Source of the DNA: Isochrysis galbana
Taxonomy: Eukaryota; Haptophyta; Isochrysidales; Isochrysidaceae
DNA: 64,000 nucleotides
Direction of reading: 5' to 3'
Assembly: GCA_018136815.1 (NCBI GenBank)
Contig: CM030934.1
Location: forward strand, 7,026,573 to 7,090,572
In this document: positions 22,560 to 31,513 of the stretch, piece after piece
Layout of the letters: each line of letters begins with the position of its first letter
Numbering within the stretch: the first letter of the stretch is position 1
Made by a program: the position numbers and the translations under genes
The notes under the pieces: model-generated
The model's database searches: none
The model's input: the letters and a program-made list of their open reading frames with translations, nothing else
Told to the model about the DNA's origin: nothing

Positions 22560-22665
22560 CTACCTCTGTTTAAAAACTTTTATAAACCGTTGGCTTTCGG
22601 TTGGCCCACTGACACTGAGAGATGGTACAGACTTTTTTGTTCTATGAGATGCGGGTACATTTGGG
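22560..22665. mobile_element. diverged MITE end beside the tRNase Z start codon
   Basis: TA then CTACCTCTGTTTAAAAACT resembles the terminus of the MITE at 18122 (about 15 of 19 positions), and GCGGGTACATTTGGGCG at about 22653 resembles its subterminal motif at 18208. The terminus lies 4 bp from the ATG of the tRNase Z gene. I cannot find the other end. Confidence 0.5.
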
Positions 22666-22787
22666 CGTTGCCCTGTCGCGGAAGATCGATCTCAGATCAT
22701 TGAGAAGCCCGGGATTCGTGATCTAGCCCAAGAGGTCAATAATGATAATGAAAAGTGAAAAGTCGGCGTTTTGCCGGTAGGACTGGG

Positions 22788-22985
22788 AACACCCTCCAAA
22801 AAGGCCTAACATTTTTGAGGGTGTTAGTGGATTTCAGCTAATGTGGGTGTAAGGTGTTAGGGGAAATAGCGAACGTGTTAGGAAGGTGTTAGGGCATATT
22901 TCAGGGGTGTTAGCACTGTTTGGGGTATTAACATGTTAACACTAACACACATTCGAACACCCTCATCACACCTATATCTATATAT
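22788..22985. repeat. GTGTTAG repeat cluster with hairpin
   Basis: AACACCCTCCAAAAA (22788-22802) pairs with TTTTTGAGGGTGTT (to 22825), a long stem with one bulged base. It is followed by about five copies of GTGTTAG or close variants at irregular spacing, then the palindrome TTAACATGTTAA and the inverse word CTAACAC. No gene covers it. Confidence 0.65.
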
Positions 22986-23105
22986 TTCTCTTCCTTGCGG
23001 GGAGCGTGGGACGCGCGTGAGTGAGGGGCAAGGGGCGGGCGAGCGTGAACGATCGGGCGCAAGCGCACAGTCCTGGTTCTGTGGCGGGTGGGTGGCCATT
23101 GGTGG

Positions 23106-23425
23106 CTAGGAAGAGATGTGGAGTGTGTGGGCTATGGCGGTCGACCTCCATGCTAGCATGCTAGCTCTGTTGGTGCGCAGCTGTCTGGGGGTGGCACAGG
23201 CCGTGGCTTGTGCGCTCGCACCTGGATCGGGGGGGCACCCTCTCTCGGGCGCTTCGGGTGCGCGGCGTCGAGCATCGAGCATGGCCCGATCGTCCGTCGC
23301 GGCGGGGTTGGTTGGTGGCAAGAAGGGAGGGGAGCCGGCGCCGGCGCGCACTCCATGACCATGACCCTATCAATTTATAATAAAATAACTGAGCATTAGT
23401 ACCACTACTTCCACTAGCCCGGTAC
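23106..23425 (-). mobile_element. LINE 5'-end fragment, family C (degenerate)
   Basis: The minus strand reads GATAGGGTCATGGTCATGG and then a Pro/Ala/Arg-rich frame beginning MECAPAPAPLPS, like the family C start at 26263. The left arm of the hairpin is replaced by an AT-rich segment, and the sequence AGCATTAGTNCCACTA beyond it recurs at 63330. Only the first 200-250 bp can be recognised. Confidence 0.55.
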
Positions 23426-23429
23426 CAAC

Positions 23430-23858
23430 ACGACAGCCCTCAGCGCTCAGCGCACCTGCCCGTACACCTTGGACCTTGGCGCGTGCTATTGCCACAGATA
23501 CATACAACTATGCACTATGCACCCCTCCAAATCTCCCCCCTCGCAAGCCCCCCGCTCCCATTCTAATTCTAATTCCCCACAATGTTAAAATGTGGGAAAA
23601 CCCATCACCCATTGAGGCGGACCGACCTACGTCGGGCGACTCTCGGGGGAAAAGCACCGGGGGGGGGGCAGGAACCTCTCGTCAAAGAAGAAGAACGGCC
23701 CTTACCAGCTCGCGCCGCGAGCTGTTCTCGAGAAATAAGCAACTGCGCCCGGAACGAACGAAGATACCTGCCACAGATGTAAAAAAAAACTTCTTAAAAT
23801 TCCCCGCTACATGTGCGGCGTGAGGCAGAGTGCTAATGAAACTCCCTACTACCCAACC
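23430..23858. other. gene-free stretch
   Basis: No frame with recognisable features. It contains an A-run near 23780 and a G-run near 23664. It is probably untranslated or repeat-derived sequence beside the LINE fragments. Confidence 0.35.
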
Positions 23859-24872
23859 CTAGCCCCTGTCAACTCCCTTCCCCTTTCCCAGTTCTCTCTT
23901 TAGCGGAGAAGCTGGTTTCGGGGAGGAGTGACGCGGATAAAGCGAGGGCTCCGTCTCGACGATGCTCTCGGTGTCGTGCGCTGTCACGTGCGCACTTGTT
24001 ACGGGCAGGGTCGGACTCGATGGAGGTGTCGGAATCGGCGGCGTCGTCACGGCCGCTACCGTAATTGGCGGCGAGGCGGTGGTTGGCTCGAGGGGAGGGC
24101 TGACGTACCCTACGCCCCTTTTATCATTCGGATGCCGCGGCTTCGCGAACATCTTGTCCCAATCTTTTTCGAGGCGTGCTTGGGCTTCTGTCTTTGGCCT
24201 GCTGGTCAGCGTGGCAAGCTCCTCGGCGCGGATACCTTTCGCTCCCACGAACGTGATGGGGGCGACTGCGGCCGCGTAGTCCAGGCTCTCCTCGCGGCAA
24301 CCGCCGGTCAACGCTTGTGCGTTGATTTCCGCCGCGATCTCGGAGTTGACGTTGGACCACTTTTGCTCGCCTGTTTTGGGGTCGACTCCGAAAGCTTGCC
24401 AATGTTGGCGCCTTTTGCGGAGAGACGTGGGAGCTGTCGGCTGCGGTGTGAGCGCGCGCGGCGGCGGCGGTGTCATCCACGTTGAGAATGGGTCATGGGG
24501 ATTAGAGTCGAGGTGGTCCGGTTGTGTTACGTTGTCGAGGTCGTAGTCGGTCTCTTTGTCGTATGGGTCGTTATCGTTGTCGAGCTTTGGCGAGACTTCA
24601 CTAGCTCCCCTCCCCTCCCCATAACGAGAGAGAGCCGTCCGCGGCTCGGAAGCCTGGGCTCTCGTAGAGCTCATAGAGGGTTGCGCCACGAGCCTGCGCT
24701 GCGCGCGGGCGAGCAGCTCTAACGCCGTGGGTAGCGGTGGCGGTTGGGGCGCGTGCTGGCATACGTGTGCCAAAAGAACTGGCATCCATTGGGCCGCCAT
24801 CGCGCCGGCCACACCGACGTATGTGCGGCTGCGAAGGGCACCGCGGTGAGGAGAAGGAGAGAGATTAGCCAT
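23859..24872 (-). CDS. unrecognised ORF abutting the truncated LINE reverse transcriptase
   Basis: An uninterrupted frame of 337 codons starts at an ATG in good context (GCCATGG) and ends TAG. I recognise no family. The N-terminal third is Ala/Pro-rich; the middle has RKRRQHWQAFGVDPKTGEQ and a charged helix-like stretch (TEAQARLEKDWDKMFAKPRH); the C-terminus is Pro/Thr/Ser-rich and ends in basic residues. It starts about 30 bp after the point where the neighbouring LINE loses homology to other copies and overlaps that frame's tail. It may be a retroelement structural protein, a host gene cut by the LINE, or a chance long frame in GC-rich DNA. Confidence 0.4.
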   Translation of the reverse strand: MANLSPSPHRGALRSRTYVGVAGAMAAQWMPVLLAHVCQHAPQPPPLPTALELLARAQRRLVAQPSMSSTRAQASEPRTALSRYGEGRGASEVSPKLDNDNDPYDKETDYDLDNVTQPDHLDSNPHDPFSTWMTPPPPRALTPQPTAPTSLRKRRQHWQAFGVDPKTGEQKWSNVNSEIAAEINAQALTGGCREESLDYAAAVAPITFVGAKGIRAEELATLTSRPKTEAQARLEKDWDKMFAKPRHPNDKRGVGYVSPPLEPTTASPPITVAAVTTPPIPTPPSSPTLPVTSAHVTAHDTESIVETEPSLYPRHSSPKPASPLKRELGKGKGVDRG

Positions 24873-26285
24873 GGCTGATTCACGACCGTCGACGACGCAC
24901 GTACCCTGTCGAAGGCCTTTTCCCAGTCGAGCGCCAGGAGGAGTCCTGGGTCCCCCGTTTCGTCTAGGTACGCATTCGTCAGTTGTAACAGATGGGTGGC
25001 TTCTCCGATCAACCGTTTCGGGACGAAGCCTAATTGGTCTTTCGAGATTATGTTACCGATTACTTTCTTTAATCTATTCGTAAGCACCTTGGCCAATATT
25101 TTGTAGTCGCTTTGCAGGAGCGTGATGGGTCTATAGTTCCTAGGATCTCTCGTGTCTCCTTTTTTATATAGAAGTATTATGTCGCCTTCTCTCATGGATA
25201 CGTTAAGTTGCCCCTGCTCTAGAGCTAGATTTAGCATTCTAAGGAAGTCATGTTTCACTAGGTCTATGAAGCTTTTGTAAAACTCCGCCGGTAGCGCGTC
25301 CGGCCCCGCGCTTTTGCCACTCCCTATTTGGGTAATGGCGTCTGTGAGCTCCTCCATCGTTATTTTCCCTTCTATTGCATCGCTGTCGTATTTATTCATC
25401 GGGCGTGTTTCTAGCGTCTCTTCGAGTTCGTGGTCTCTGGTGCTGCGGCGTTCCTGGTATAGCCATACGTAATACTTGCGGAGTTCGCTTCGTATTTCCG
25501 CATCGTCTGCCTCTGCCTCTTCTTGAAGCTCGGGCTCGAGGTCTTCGTCGAGGAGGGCCACCTGTGTGGCCGTGGGGGGAGGCAAGGTTAGTCCTCTGCC
25601 TTGACTTGCTTCTCTAGAGTCCAGTTGTCTCGGTGCGTCTACCACGTTGTCACTCCCTCTCGCGGGTTTTGTGTGGAGTGTCTGTTGTGTTGACCCAAAT
25701 TCGTGATTGTGCTGGTTATGTTGGGCCTCTGAGTTCGGTGTCTTGCTGATCGTTCCAGCGCCCGAGGCGCGGTCGTCCGCGTGCCTCTGGGCGTCTCTGG
25801 GGAGTGTCTCCCCGATGTCGTCCTCCCTGTTGCCGCTGTCTCCCCTGATGGGGGTCCAGAGCTGCTCTTTCCAATGCCTGTTTTGATGCGGCATTTCCCC
25901 AATGGGGTCCTGTCTTGTATGGCGCCGGGCCGGCCCCTCGCGCCGGAGCACGAGGGCGGTAACGCGGCTGTGTAGGGTCCCGGCCCGGGGGCCTTCCCTA
26001 TGGGTTCGTCCATCTGGTGTTTTGTGGTAGGTGTGGCTGTGGATTGTGCTGGAGGTGTGTTGCCTGCTGGCTGGTGCCAGCATGGCGGCCTTGTACGTGT
26101 CGTTCGTGGTGATGCGCGGGCGCGGCCCGCCGGCTCCTGTGCCCACCTGACTGGGGGGGTCGTCCTGGCGCGGTCGCTTCGGCGACAGCGGTGTGTCCAT
26201 GAGCTCTTCGTCCATCATGGCGAGGGCGGCGGCAGCGAGAGCGGGCGGCGGCGCGCGCTCCATGACCCTATCGTTTTAACGATAG
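24873..26285 (-). mobile_element. LINE, family C: 5' hairpin, N-terminal region and half a reverse transcriptase
   Basis: The minus strand starts with hairpin CTATCG/CGATAG (26268-26285), GGGTC and ATG at 26263. A single frame follows: MERAPPPALAAAALAMMDEE, a basic SPKRPRQDD, about 220 low-complexity residues, then reverse-transcriptase fingers and palm (ELRKYYVWLYQ, GKSAGPDALPAEFYKSF, DPRNYRPITLLQSDYKILAK, KDQLGFVPKRLIGEATHLL) up to motif A, LALDWEKAFDRV. Homology ends there, at a GGGTACGTG that resembles a splice donor. No endonuclease domain lies between the N-terminus and the RT, and motif C (xADD) is absent, so the copy cannot encode a working RT. Confidence 0.85.
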
Positions 26286-26397
26286 TTGTAAATTATCGTT
26301 AGAAACATAATGAATGGGATGGGACCAAGAAGCGGTCGTAGAAGTACTCGGTGACGTCGTATCGAGGTTGTGTCGGTGGTGGCGTTCAGGCTCACTA

Positions 26398-26550
26398 CCC
26401 GGGACAGCGCTGGAAGACACCGCTGAGAGACAGCGCTGGAGGACACCGCTGAGGGACGCGCTGCGGGACACCGCTGAGGGACGCGCTGCGGGACACCGCT
26501 GGAGGACACCGCTGAGGGACACCGTTGAAGGACGCTGAAGGACCTCCGCG
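26398..26550 (-). repeat. GGACACCGCTG-type minisatellite
   Basis: Imperfect tandem units such as GAGGGACGCGCTGCGGGACA and GGAGGACACCGCTGAGGGA, the inverse of the satellite at 4123-4265. It leads into a long G-rich tract and then an R2 copy, the same order as on the opposite strand at 3.7-4.3 kb. Confidence 0.8.
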
Positions 26551-26551
26551 C

Positions 26552-26880
26552 GGGGGGGGGTGGAAGGAGAGAGAACGCGGCGTCTCAACGCGCGGAACGC
26601 GGAAGAGAGCCGCCGTCTCGGCGCGCGGAGGGGGGGGAAGCGGCGGAGGGGGGGGGGGACGACGGAGGGGGGGGGGGAAATCTGCGGAGGGGGGGGGAAC
26701 GGCGGAGGGGGGGGGGGAAATCTGCGGAGGGGGGGGGGAAACGGCGGAGGGGGGGGGGGGAACGGCGGAGGGGGGGGGAAATCTGCGGAGGGGGGGGGGG
26801 AACGGCGGAGGGGGGGGGAAACTGCAGAGGGCGGGGAACTGCAGAGGGGGGGGGGTGAAATGCAGAAGGGGGGGGGAAGG
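26552..26880 (+). repeat. G-run minisatellite, quadruplex-prone
   Basis: Runs of 7-12 G alternate with AAATCTGCGGA, AACGGCGGA and AACTGCAGA spacers. At least ten G-runs occur in about 300 bp. Such a strand can form many G-quadruplexes. The Gly-rich and Pro-rich translations on the two strands are not genes. Confidence 0.9.
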
Positions 26881-26886
26881 GAATGC

Positions 26887-27130
26887 AGAGGGGCCCAGTT
26901 CTGTCACCTGCATTTCTTACCTTAAACGCGTGGACAATTACCGTAACAGTAAAAATAAAACTCCAATCCTCGAATTTCGAGACGAAAATCGGCGAACCAG
27001 GACTTGAGCCCAGGGAGAATCCGAATCTGCACGCCTTGCGCGACCACGGCGAACATAGAAGACGGTATATAGCGAAGAAGGCTCGTACTCGTGCCGAAAT
27101 ATTCATGCCAAAAGGCCTGAATACAACAAA
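26887..27130 (+). repeat. interspersed repeat R2, full-length copy
   Basis: Matches the reverse complement of 3716-3950 along its length and 1318-1455 over the right part. It begins at AGGGGCCCAGTTCTGTCACC and ends just after CCAAAAGGCCTGAATAC. Confidence 0.85.
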
Positions 27131-28147
27131 GTGTGGCAAAGCCCCTGTGCCAGCCAAGTGGCGAGGCAAGGGGCGGGGGGGGGGGGAGGGGGGGTGAGAA
27201 AAAGTAGGGAGCGTGCCCCCCCCCTCGCGATCCGCAAATACTACGGTTGGTGCGTCTTATTTATACGTATGCCTCACTGATTGTACGGCCAGATCGCTAG
27301 CAAAGCGGCAGCTCTAGGTGCTCTTCATTTATGAAGCTGATGAGCCTTTGTTCAAAGAAAAAATTGCGAAATGTACAAGTCCAATGATGTATTGTTTCAC
27401 GATACTGAACACCATGACTTGCCAATTGATAGCAGCTGCTGGCATATGGCGATCAGTAGGTAGATCCGGGGTCAACGATCAACGACCAGGCCCAAGGGTA
27501 GGCATGGATGTGGGGTTGAGTGCCAATGCTCATGCTTGGATGGAATGCACGAGGAAAAGCGCGAGGGCCGTGACGAGAAGGATGATACGTACCAATGGCA
27601 GCCTGATCATGGGAAATGCTGGCACTAGCCTGCGGCCCAAACCGTGGCAGCCATCTATCAATCTGTCACTGTGTGCTTGACGTTGCGCTCGCTAGATACA
27701 AGTACGAAATGGGTTGCCCAAACCGAGCGCTGAGTGTCTCGAGTGGCGCACGCAGCGCGACGGGCACCAACAAGCGATGAGCTTGGAAGTGGGGTCGCGA
27801 GCCGCGAGCGGGAGCTAGCATGAGTCGTAAAAGGCATGGCCTTAAACGTCGCACAGCACACGGCCGTGCCGAGGGCAGGCATGCCACTGACGTAGGGAAC
27901 ATCGGCACAGGAGGGTGTAAGACTTGTCCCCTCTACTCGGATTGCGGAGTCGCACAAATCGACGCCTGTGTTGAGCATGCGATATCGGCAGGCAACGAGG
28001 TGTGCACATAACGCATGCAACCGGCGTAAGAGCAAACGCATAGACTCGCGTAAGACTCGTGTAGACAGGCACTATAGTTGAACATCACGGGAAGGTGGCG
28101 GGACGGTGTCGACCGGTAGCTAGTTGACAGATGGTGCACACGAAGGT
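27131..28147. other. gene-free stretch
   Basis: No domain or splice pattern is recognisable on either strand. A G-run lies at 27175-27195. The right end should be the 3' flank of the minus-strand cyclic-nucleotide-binding gene. Confidence 0.4.
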
Positions 28148-28717
28148 TTAACTGTCGGCAGGCTGACCTAAATCTTCGTCACTACCCGGCGCCGTCGGGC
28201 AGGTTGGGTGCGGCTGCAGTCGGACTACCTCCTTGAACGAGGCGCCATCGATCGCCCAGAGCACGGCATCGGTGCGCGCGATAACGGAGGCCACGCACCG
28301 CCGCTTCAAGACAAGGGCGAGCTCGCCAAACGAGTCGCCAGCCGCAAATGACGCTGCGAGGCGGGAGGGCTTATGCGGCTCGCTCTGCACATAGGCATCG
28401 AGCTGGCCGCGCTCAACCACATAAAAGTGCTGGTCTTCCTCGCCCTGCGAGATGAGAACGGTGCCAGCCCGCACGCGATGCGGGCGCATCTTGTCCCTCA
28501 TAAACTTTTGTTGCTCCGGACTGAGCTGCGCAAGCAGCCTGTGCGCGATGAGCGCTCCCTGTATTCGCGCCGCCGTGCCGGGACTACAGGGCCGATCTGG
28601 CGCATCGGCCGAGTCGCAGTCTGTCGTGAGGTTGGTGAGCGGGCTGTGCAGACACGCGCGCCGGAATTGGAAGAGCGCGCGTCGGCTAGGTGCTTTGTCT
28701 AGGCCGAATTCCGACAT
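28148..28717 (-). CDS. cyclic-nucleotide-binding-domain protein (PKA/PKG regulatory type)
   Basis: From the ATG at 28717 the frame encodes 189 residues with one cNMP-binding beta-barrel. It begins with LLAQLSPEQQKFMRDKMRPH, continues with GTVLISQGEEDQHFYVVERG, and ends with the phosphate-binding cassette GDSFGELALVLKRRCVASVI followed by DAVLWAIDGASFKEVV. The FGELAL core and an Arg shortly after it match kinase-regulatory domains, although the usual PRAA is RRCVAS. No kinase or channel segment follows before the stop, so it is a stand-alone domain or one exon of a larger gene: the frame stays open upstream to 28933 and a GAG|GTAGTC donor-like site lies after the domain. cAMP or cGMP specificity cannot be read. 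Confidence 0.75.
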   Translation of the reverse strand: MSEFGLDKAPSRRALFQFRRACLHSPLTNLTTDCDSADAPDRPCSPGTAARIQGALIAHRLLAQLSPEQQKFMRDKMRPHRVRAGTVLISQGEEDQHFYVVERGQLDAYVQSEPHKPSRLAASFAAGDSFGELALVLKRRCVASVIARTDAVLWAIDGASFKEVVRLQPHPTCPTAPGSDEDLGQPADS

Positions 28718-29127
28718 GAGCCGCGCGTCTGGTCGCACGCACGGCCGCACATCGGGGAGAGCAATGCCGGAGGAGGCCTTGCCGGCGAGGAGTGAGCCTG
28801 TGGCGAAGAGGGGGAAGCAGGAAGGGGGGGAAGCGGAAGGAAGGGTGAACGCTTGTTGGACGGTGGTCTGCGGGCGCGTGCGAGTGTGCTGCGCCGGCGG
28901 CGTGTACGGGTGGCCGTGCACGTGCTGCCTCACGTCGTGCCCTCAAGCAGGAGGAGGATGGCGAGGAGTTCTGTTCCGAGAGGCGGAGTTCAGCATCGAT
29001 GCAGGAGTTGCTCTCGCCGTCGGAACTCGTCGGGAGGAGTGTGGGAGTGAAGCAGGAGATATCTACCTCCTCCTCATGAGGCGGGATGAGGTGGAGGTCC
29101 ATGCAGAGGAGGAGTGAGGAAAAGCGG

Positions 29128-29420
29128 GCCGTGGGAGGAGGGAGGGAGGGAGGGAGGGAGGGAGGGAGGGAGGGAGGGAGGGAGGGAGGGAGGGAGGGAG
29201 GGAGGAGGGAGGGAGGGAGGGAGGGAGGGAGGGAGGGAGGGAGGGAGGGAGGGGGAGGGAGGGAGGGAGGGAGGGAGGGAGGGAGGGAGGGAGGGAGGGA
29301 GGGAGGGAGGGAGGGAGGGAGGGAGGGAGGGAGGGAGGGAGGGGGGGAGGGAGGGAGGGAGGGAGGGAGGGGAGGGAGGGAGGGAGGGAGGGAGGAGGGA
29401 GAGGGGGGGGGGGGGGGTTG
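29128..29420 (+). repeat. (GGGA)n microsatellite
   Basis: About 60 GGGA units with occasional interruptions, ending in a 12-base G-run. The Gly-Arg-Glu-rich translation is compositional. Confidence 0.95.
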
Positions 29421-29698
29421 GTGGAGCAGGAGGAGGACTAGACTGAGCGGGGAAGAGGATGGGGGTGGGTGGAGTGGGGGGAAAGGAGAGGAGGGGGGGC
29501 GCTGTCAGGCAGAGCGCAGCAGGGGGGAGGGGGAAGGGGGGAAGGAGAGGGGCGGAGGGGCAGGGCTAGGCGGAGTGTGAGAGGGTAGAGGCCAGGGCGG
29601 CCAGTGTGACACGCCGATGGATAGGGAGAGGCTCAGAGGGAGAGCTGGAGGATGGTCTGGGTCTTCCCTTCTGTGGGAGACGCGGGAGAGACGGCCTT
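29421..29698. other. G-rich spacer without a gene
   Basis: Purine-rich sequence with several G-runs between the GGGA array and the TC array. Frames here are extensions of the repeat translations and carry no domain. Confidence 0.5.
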
Positions 29699-29801
<103 letters not shown>

Positions 29802-30099
29802 TCTGTCTTCTCGCCTTCTTTCTCCTCTTCTCTTTCCGTCTCTCTCCCCCCTCCCCTCTCCCCCACCTCTCTCCTCTCTCTCCTCTCCTCTTCCTCTCCC
29901 CTGTCCCCTCTCCAGTCCGTCCGCGTCTCTGTCCAGAAGAGAGAGAGAATGGCACACACAACCCCTCTCCTCCCCCCTCTCTCCTCCTCTCTTTCCTCCT
30001 TTTCTTGATCTTCTCTCTCTTCTCTGTGCCTCGGGGGGGGGGGGTCGAGTGCATCATCCCTCGAGAGAGCGAGAAAGGGGAAGAGAGCGAGAGAGGGGA

Positions 30100-30105
30100 A
30101 GAGAG

Positions 30106-30183
<78 letters not shown>
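30100..30183 (+). repeat. (GA)n microsatellite
   Basis: Nearly perfect GA array of about 39 units. Together with the TC array at 29.7 kb it forms a purine/pyrimidine mirror that could pair as an inverted repeat of about 80 bp on each arm. Confidence 0.95.
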
Positions 30184-30185
<2 letters not shown>

Positions 30186-30971
30186 CCCCAGAATCTCAAG
30201 GCGCCGAGTCCCCTCTCTTCTCCCCCTTTCCCCCCCCCCCCCTCTCTCTCCCTTCTCTTATGGGGGGCAGACTCTCTTGTAGACTAAGAAGAGGAATCCC
30301 AGAAGGGCGTGGAGACTCCCTTTTCGGGGGCCGGGGGGGGGGGAGGAGGGAGAAGGGCGGGCCAAGCTAACTCACTCACTTAGTGCCCGTTCGGGCGCGA
30401 GCCTGAGGAAGTCAGTTCTCCGCCCCCCCCCCCCCCCACCCACCCACCAAAGGAGTTCTCTCCCCCGCTTCCCCCCCCCCCGCGCGCGCACGCGGCCCAG
30501 CCCCCTCCCTCTCCCAATATCTCGGCTCCATCTCCACCCACTCCTCCGGGGGGCGCCCCCCCCCCCCCGCCCCCCCCCCCTGTCCCTCTCAAGGAAGAGG
30601 CGCCGCCGTGCCCAATCCATCTCCTTCGGGATCCACTCCTCCCCCCCCCCGCGCCTCTTCTCGAGCGCGGAAGCCGCCCTTTCCCGGCGCGGGGGGGGGG
30701 GGGGGGCGCCCCTCTCCCAGTGGCTCTCCAAAACGAGAACACGGCGCCTCCCAGTCCCTCTCTCTCTCTCCCTCTCCCTCTCCCTCTCCCTCTCTCTTTT
30801 CTCTCTCTCTCTTCTCTCTCTCTCTCTCCCCCCCCTCCTTTCTCTCTCTCTCTCTTCTCCCCCATATGCGCCGCCGTCGCCGCTCCCCCTCAAGAAGTCT
30901 CTTCGGAAGAGTTCCTCGAGACCTCGACGCCACTCCCCGCACAGCACCGAGAGAAGAGAGAGGGAGGGAGG

Positions 30972-31023
<52 letters not shown>

Positions 31024-31100
31024 GCGGAGAGGGGGAGAGAGAGGGATGGCTGAGCCTTGGTTGGGAGATGTTCCGCTCGTAGACTTCCCCCCCCCAAACC
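30184..31100. repeat. C/G homopolymers and CT/GA arrays
   Basis: C-runs of 9-15 at 30225-30242, 30422-30438, 30471-30482, 30549-30580 and 30643-30652; a G-run near 30690-30707; CT array at 30760-30860; GA array at 30973-31019. No gene can be supported in this block. Confidence 0.85.
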
Positions 31101-31513
31101 CCAAACCCCAAAGCCTTGGGAGGCTTAACTCTCTTCCTCTGTCCTTCCCTCTCACACTCTTCGGGAAGGTCTTTGTCCTTGAGCCGTCTCAACGTCTCTC
31201 AACGCTGACCCAAGAGTGGCTCAACTCTCACTGCGAGACCTCTTGAGCCGCCGCTCTTGAGGATCACTGTGTGGAGGAGCTAGGACTCTCAAACAACTCC
31301 TCTGGTGGGGAGAGTCGAGTTGGCGCTCGTGGGGAGAGTCGAGTTGGCGCGCTGTGCCAACGGTCACTCAAACAACAGAAGAGATGGCGGGGGAGGAGCT
31401 GTGAGGTGTGCGCGCCGCCATCCGCGCGCCGCAACGATGCCCTGCACCCTGCCACGTGGGATGCTGGCCAAGGGGTAGGTGTTGAAGCGGCGGAGCCTGC
31501 AAGCCCTTGTGGG
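31101..31513. other. gene-free stretch, probably the LINE 3' region
   Basis: It lies directly downstream of the minus-strand RT frame and may be its 3' untranslated part. A 22-bp direct duplication (from GTGGGGAGAGTCGAGTTGGC) occurs near 31307 and 31329. No other feature was found. Confidence 0.35.

Noticed and set aside
26395-27169. Pro-rich and Gly-rich frames on both strands of the G-run satellite
   Set aside because: Frame-independent translation of C/G homopolymers; no start context, splice sites or conserved segment.
29086-29580. Long Gly-Arg-Glu-rich and Ser-Leu-rich frames over the 29-31 kb microsatellites
   Set aside because: They are direct translations of GGGA, TC and GA arrays, stay open in several frames at once and carry no domain.
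31085-31115. CCCCAAACCCCAAACCCCAAA considered as telomeric repeat
   Set aside because: Only three partial units inside a C-rich region; no longer array and no chromosome-end context.
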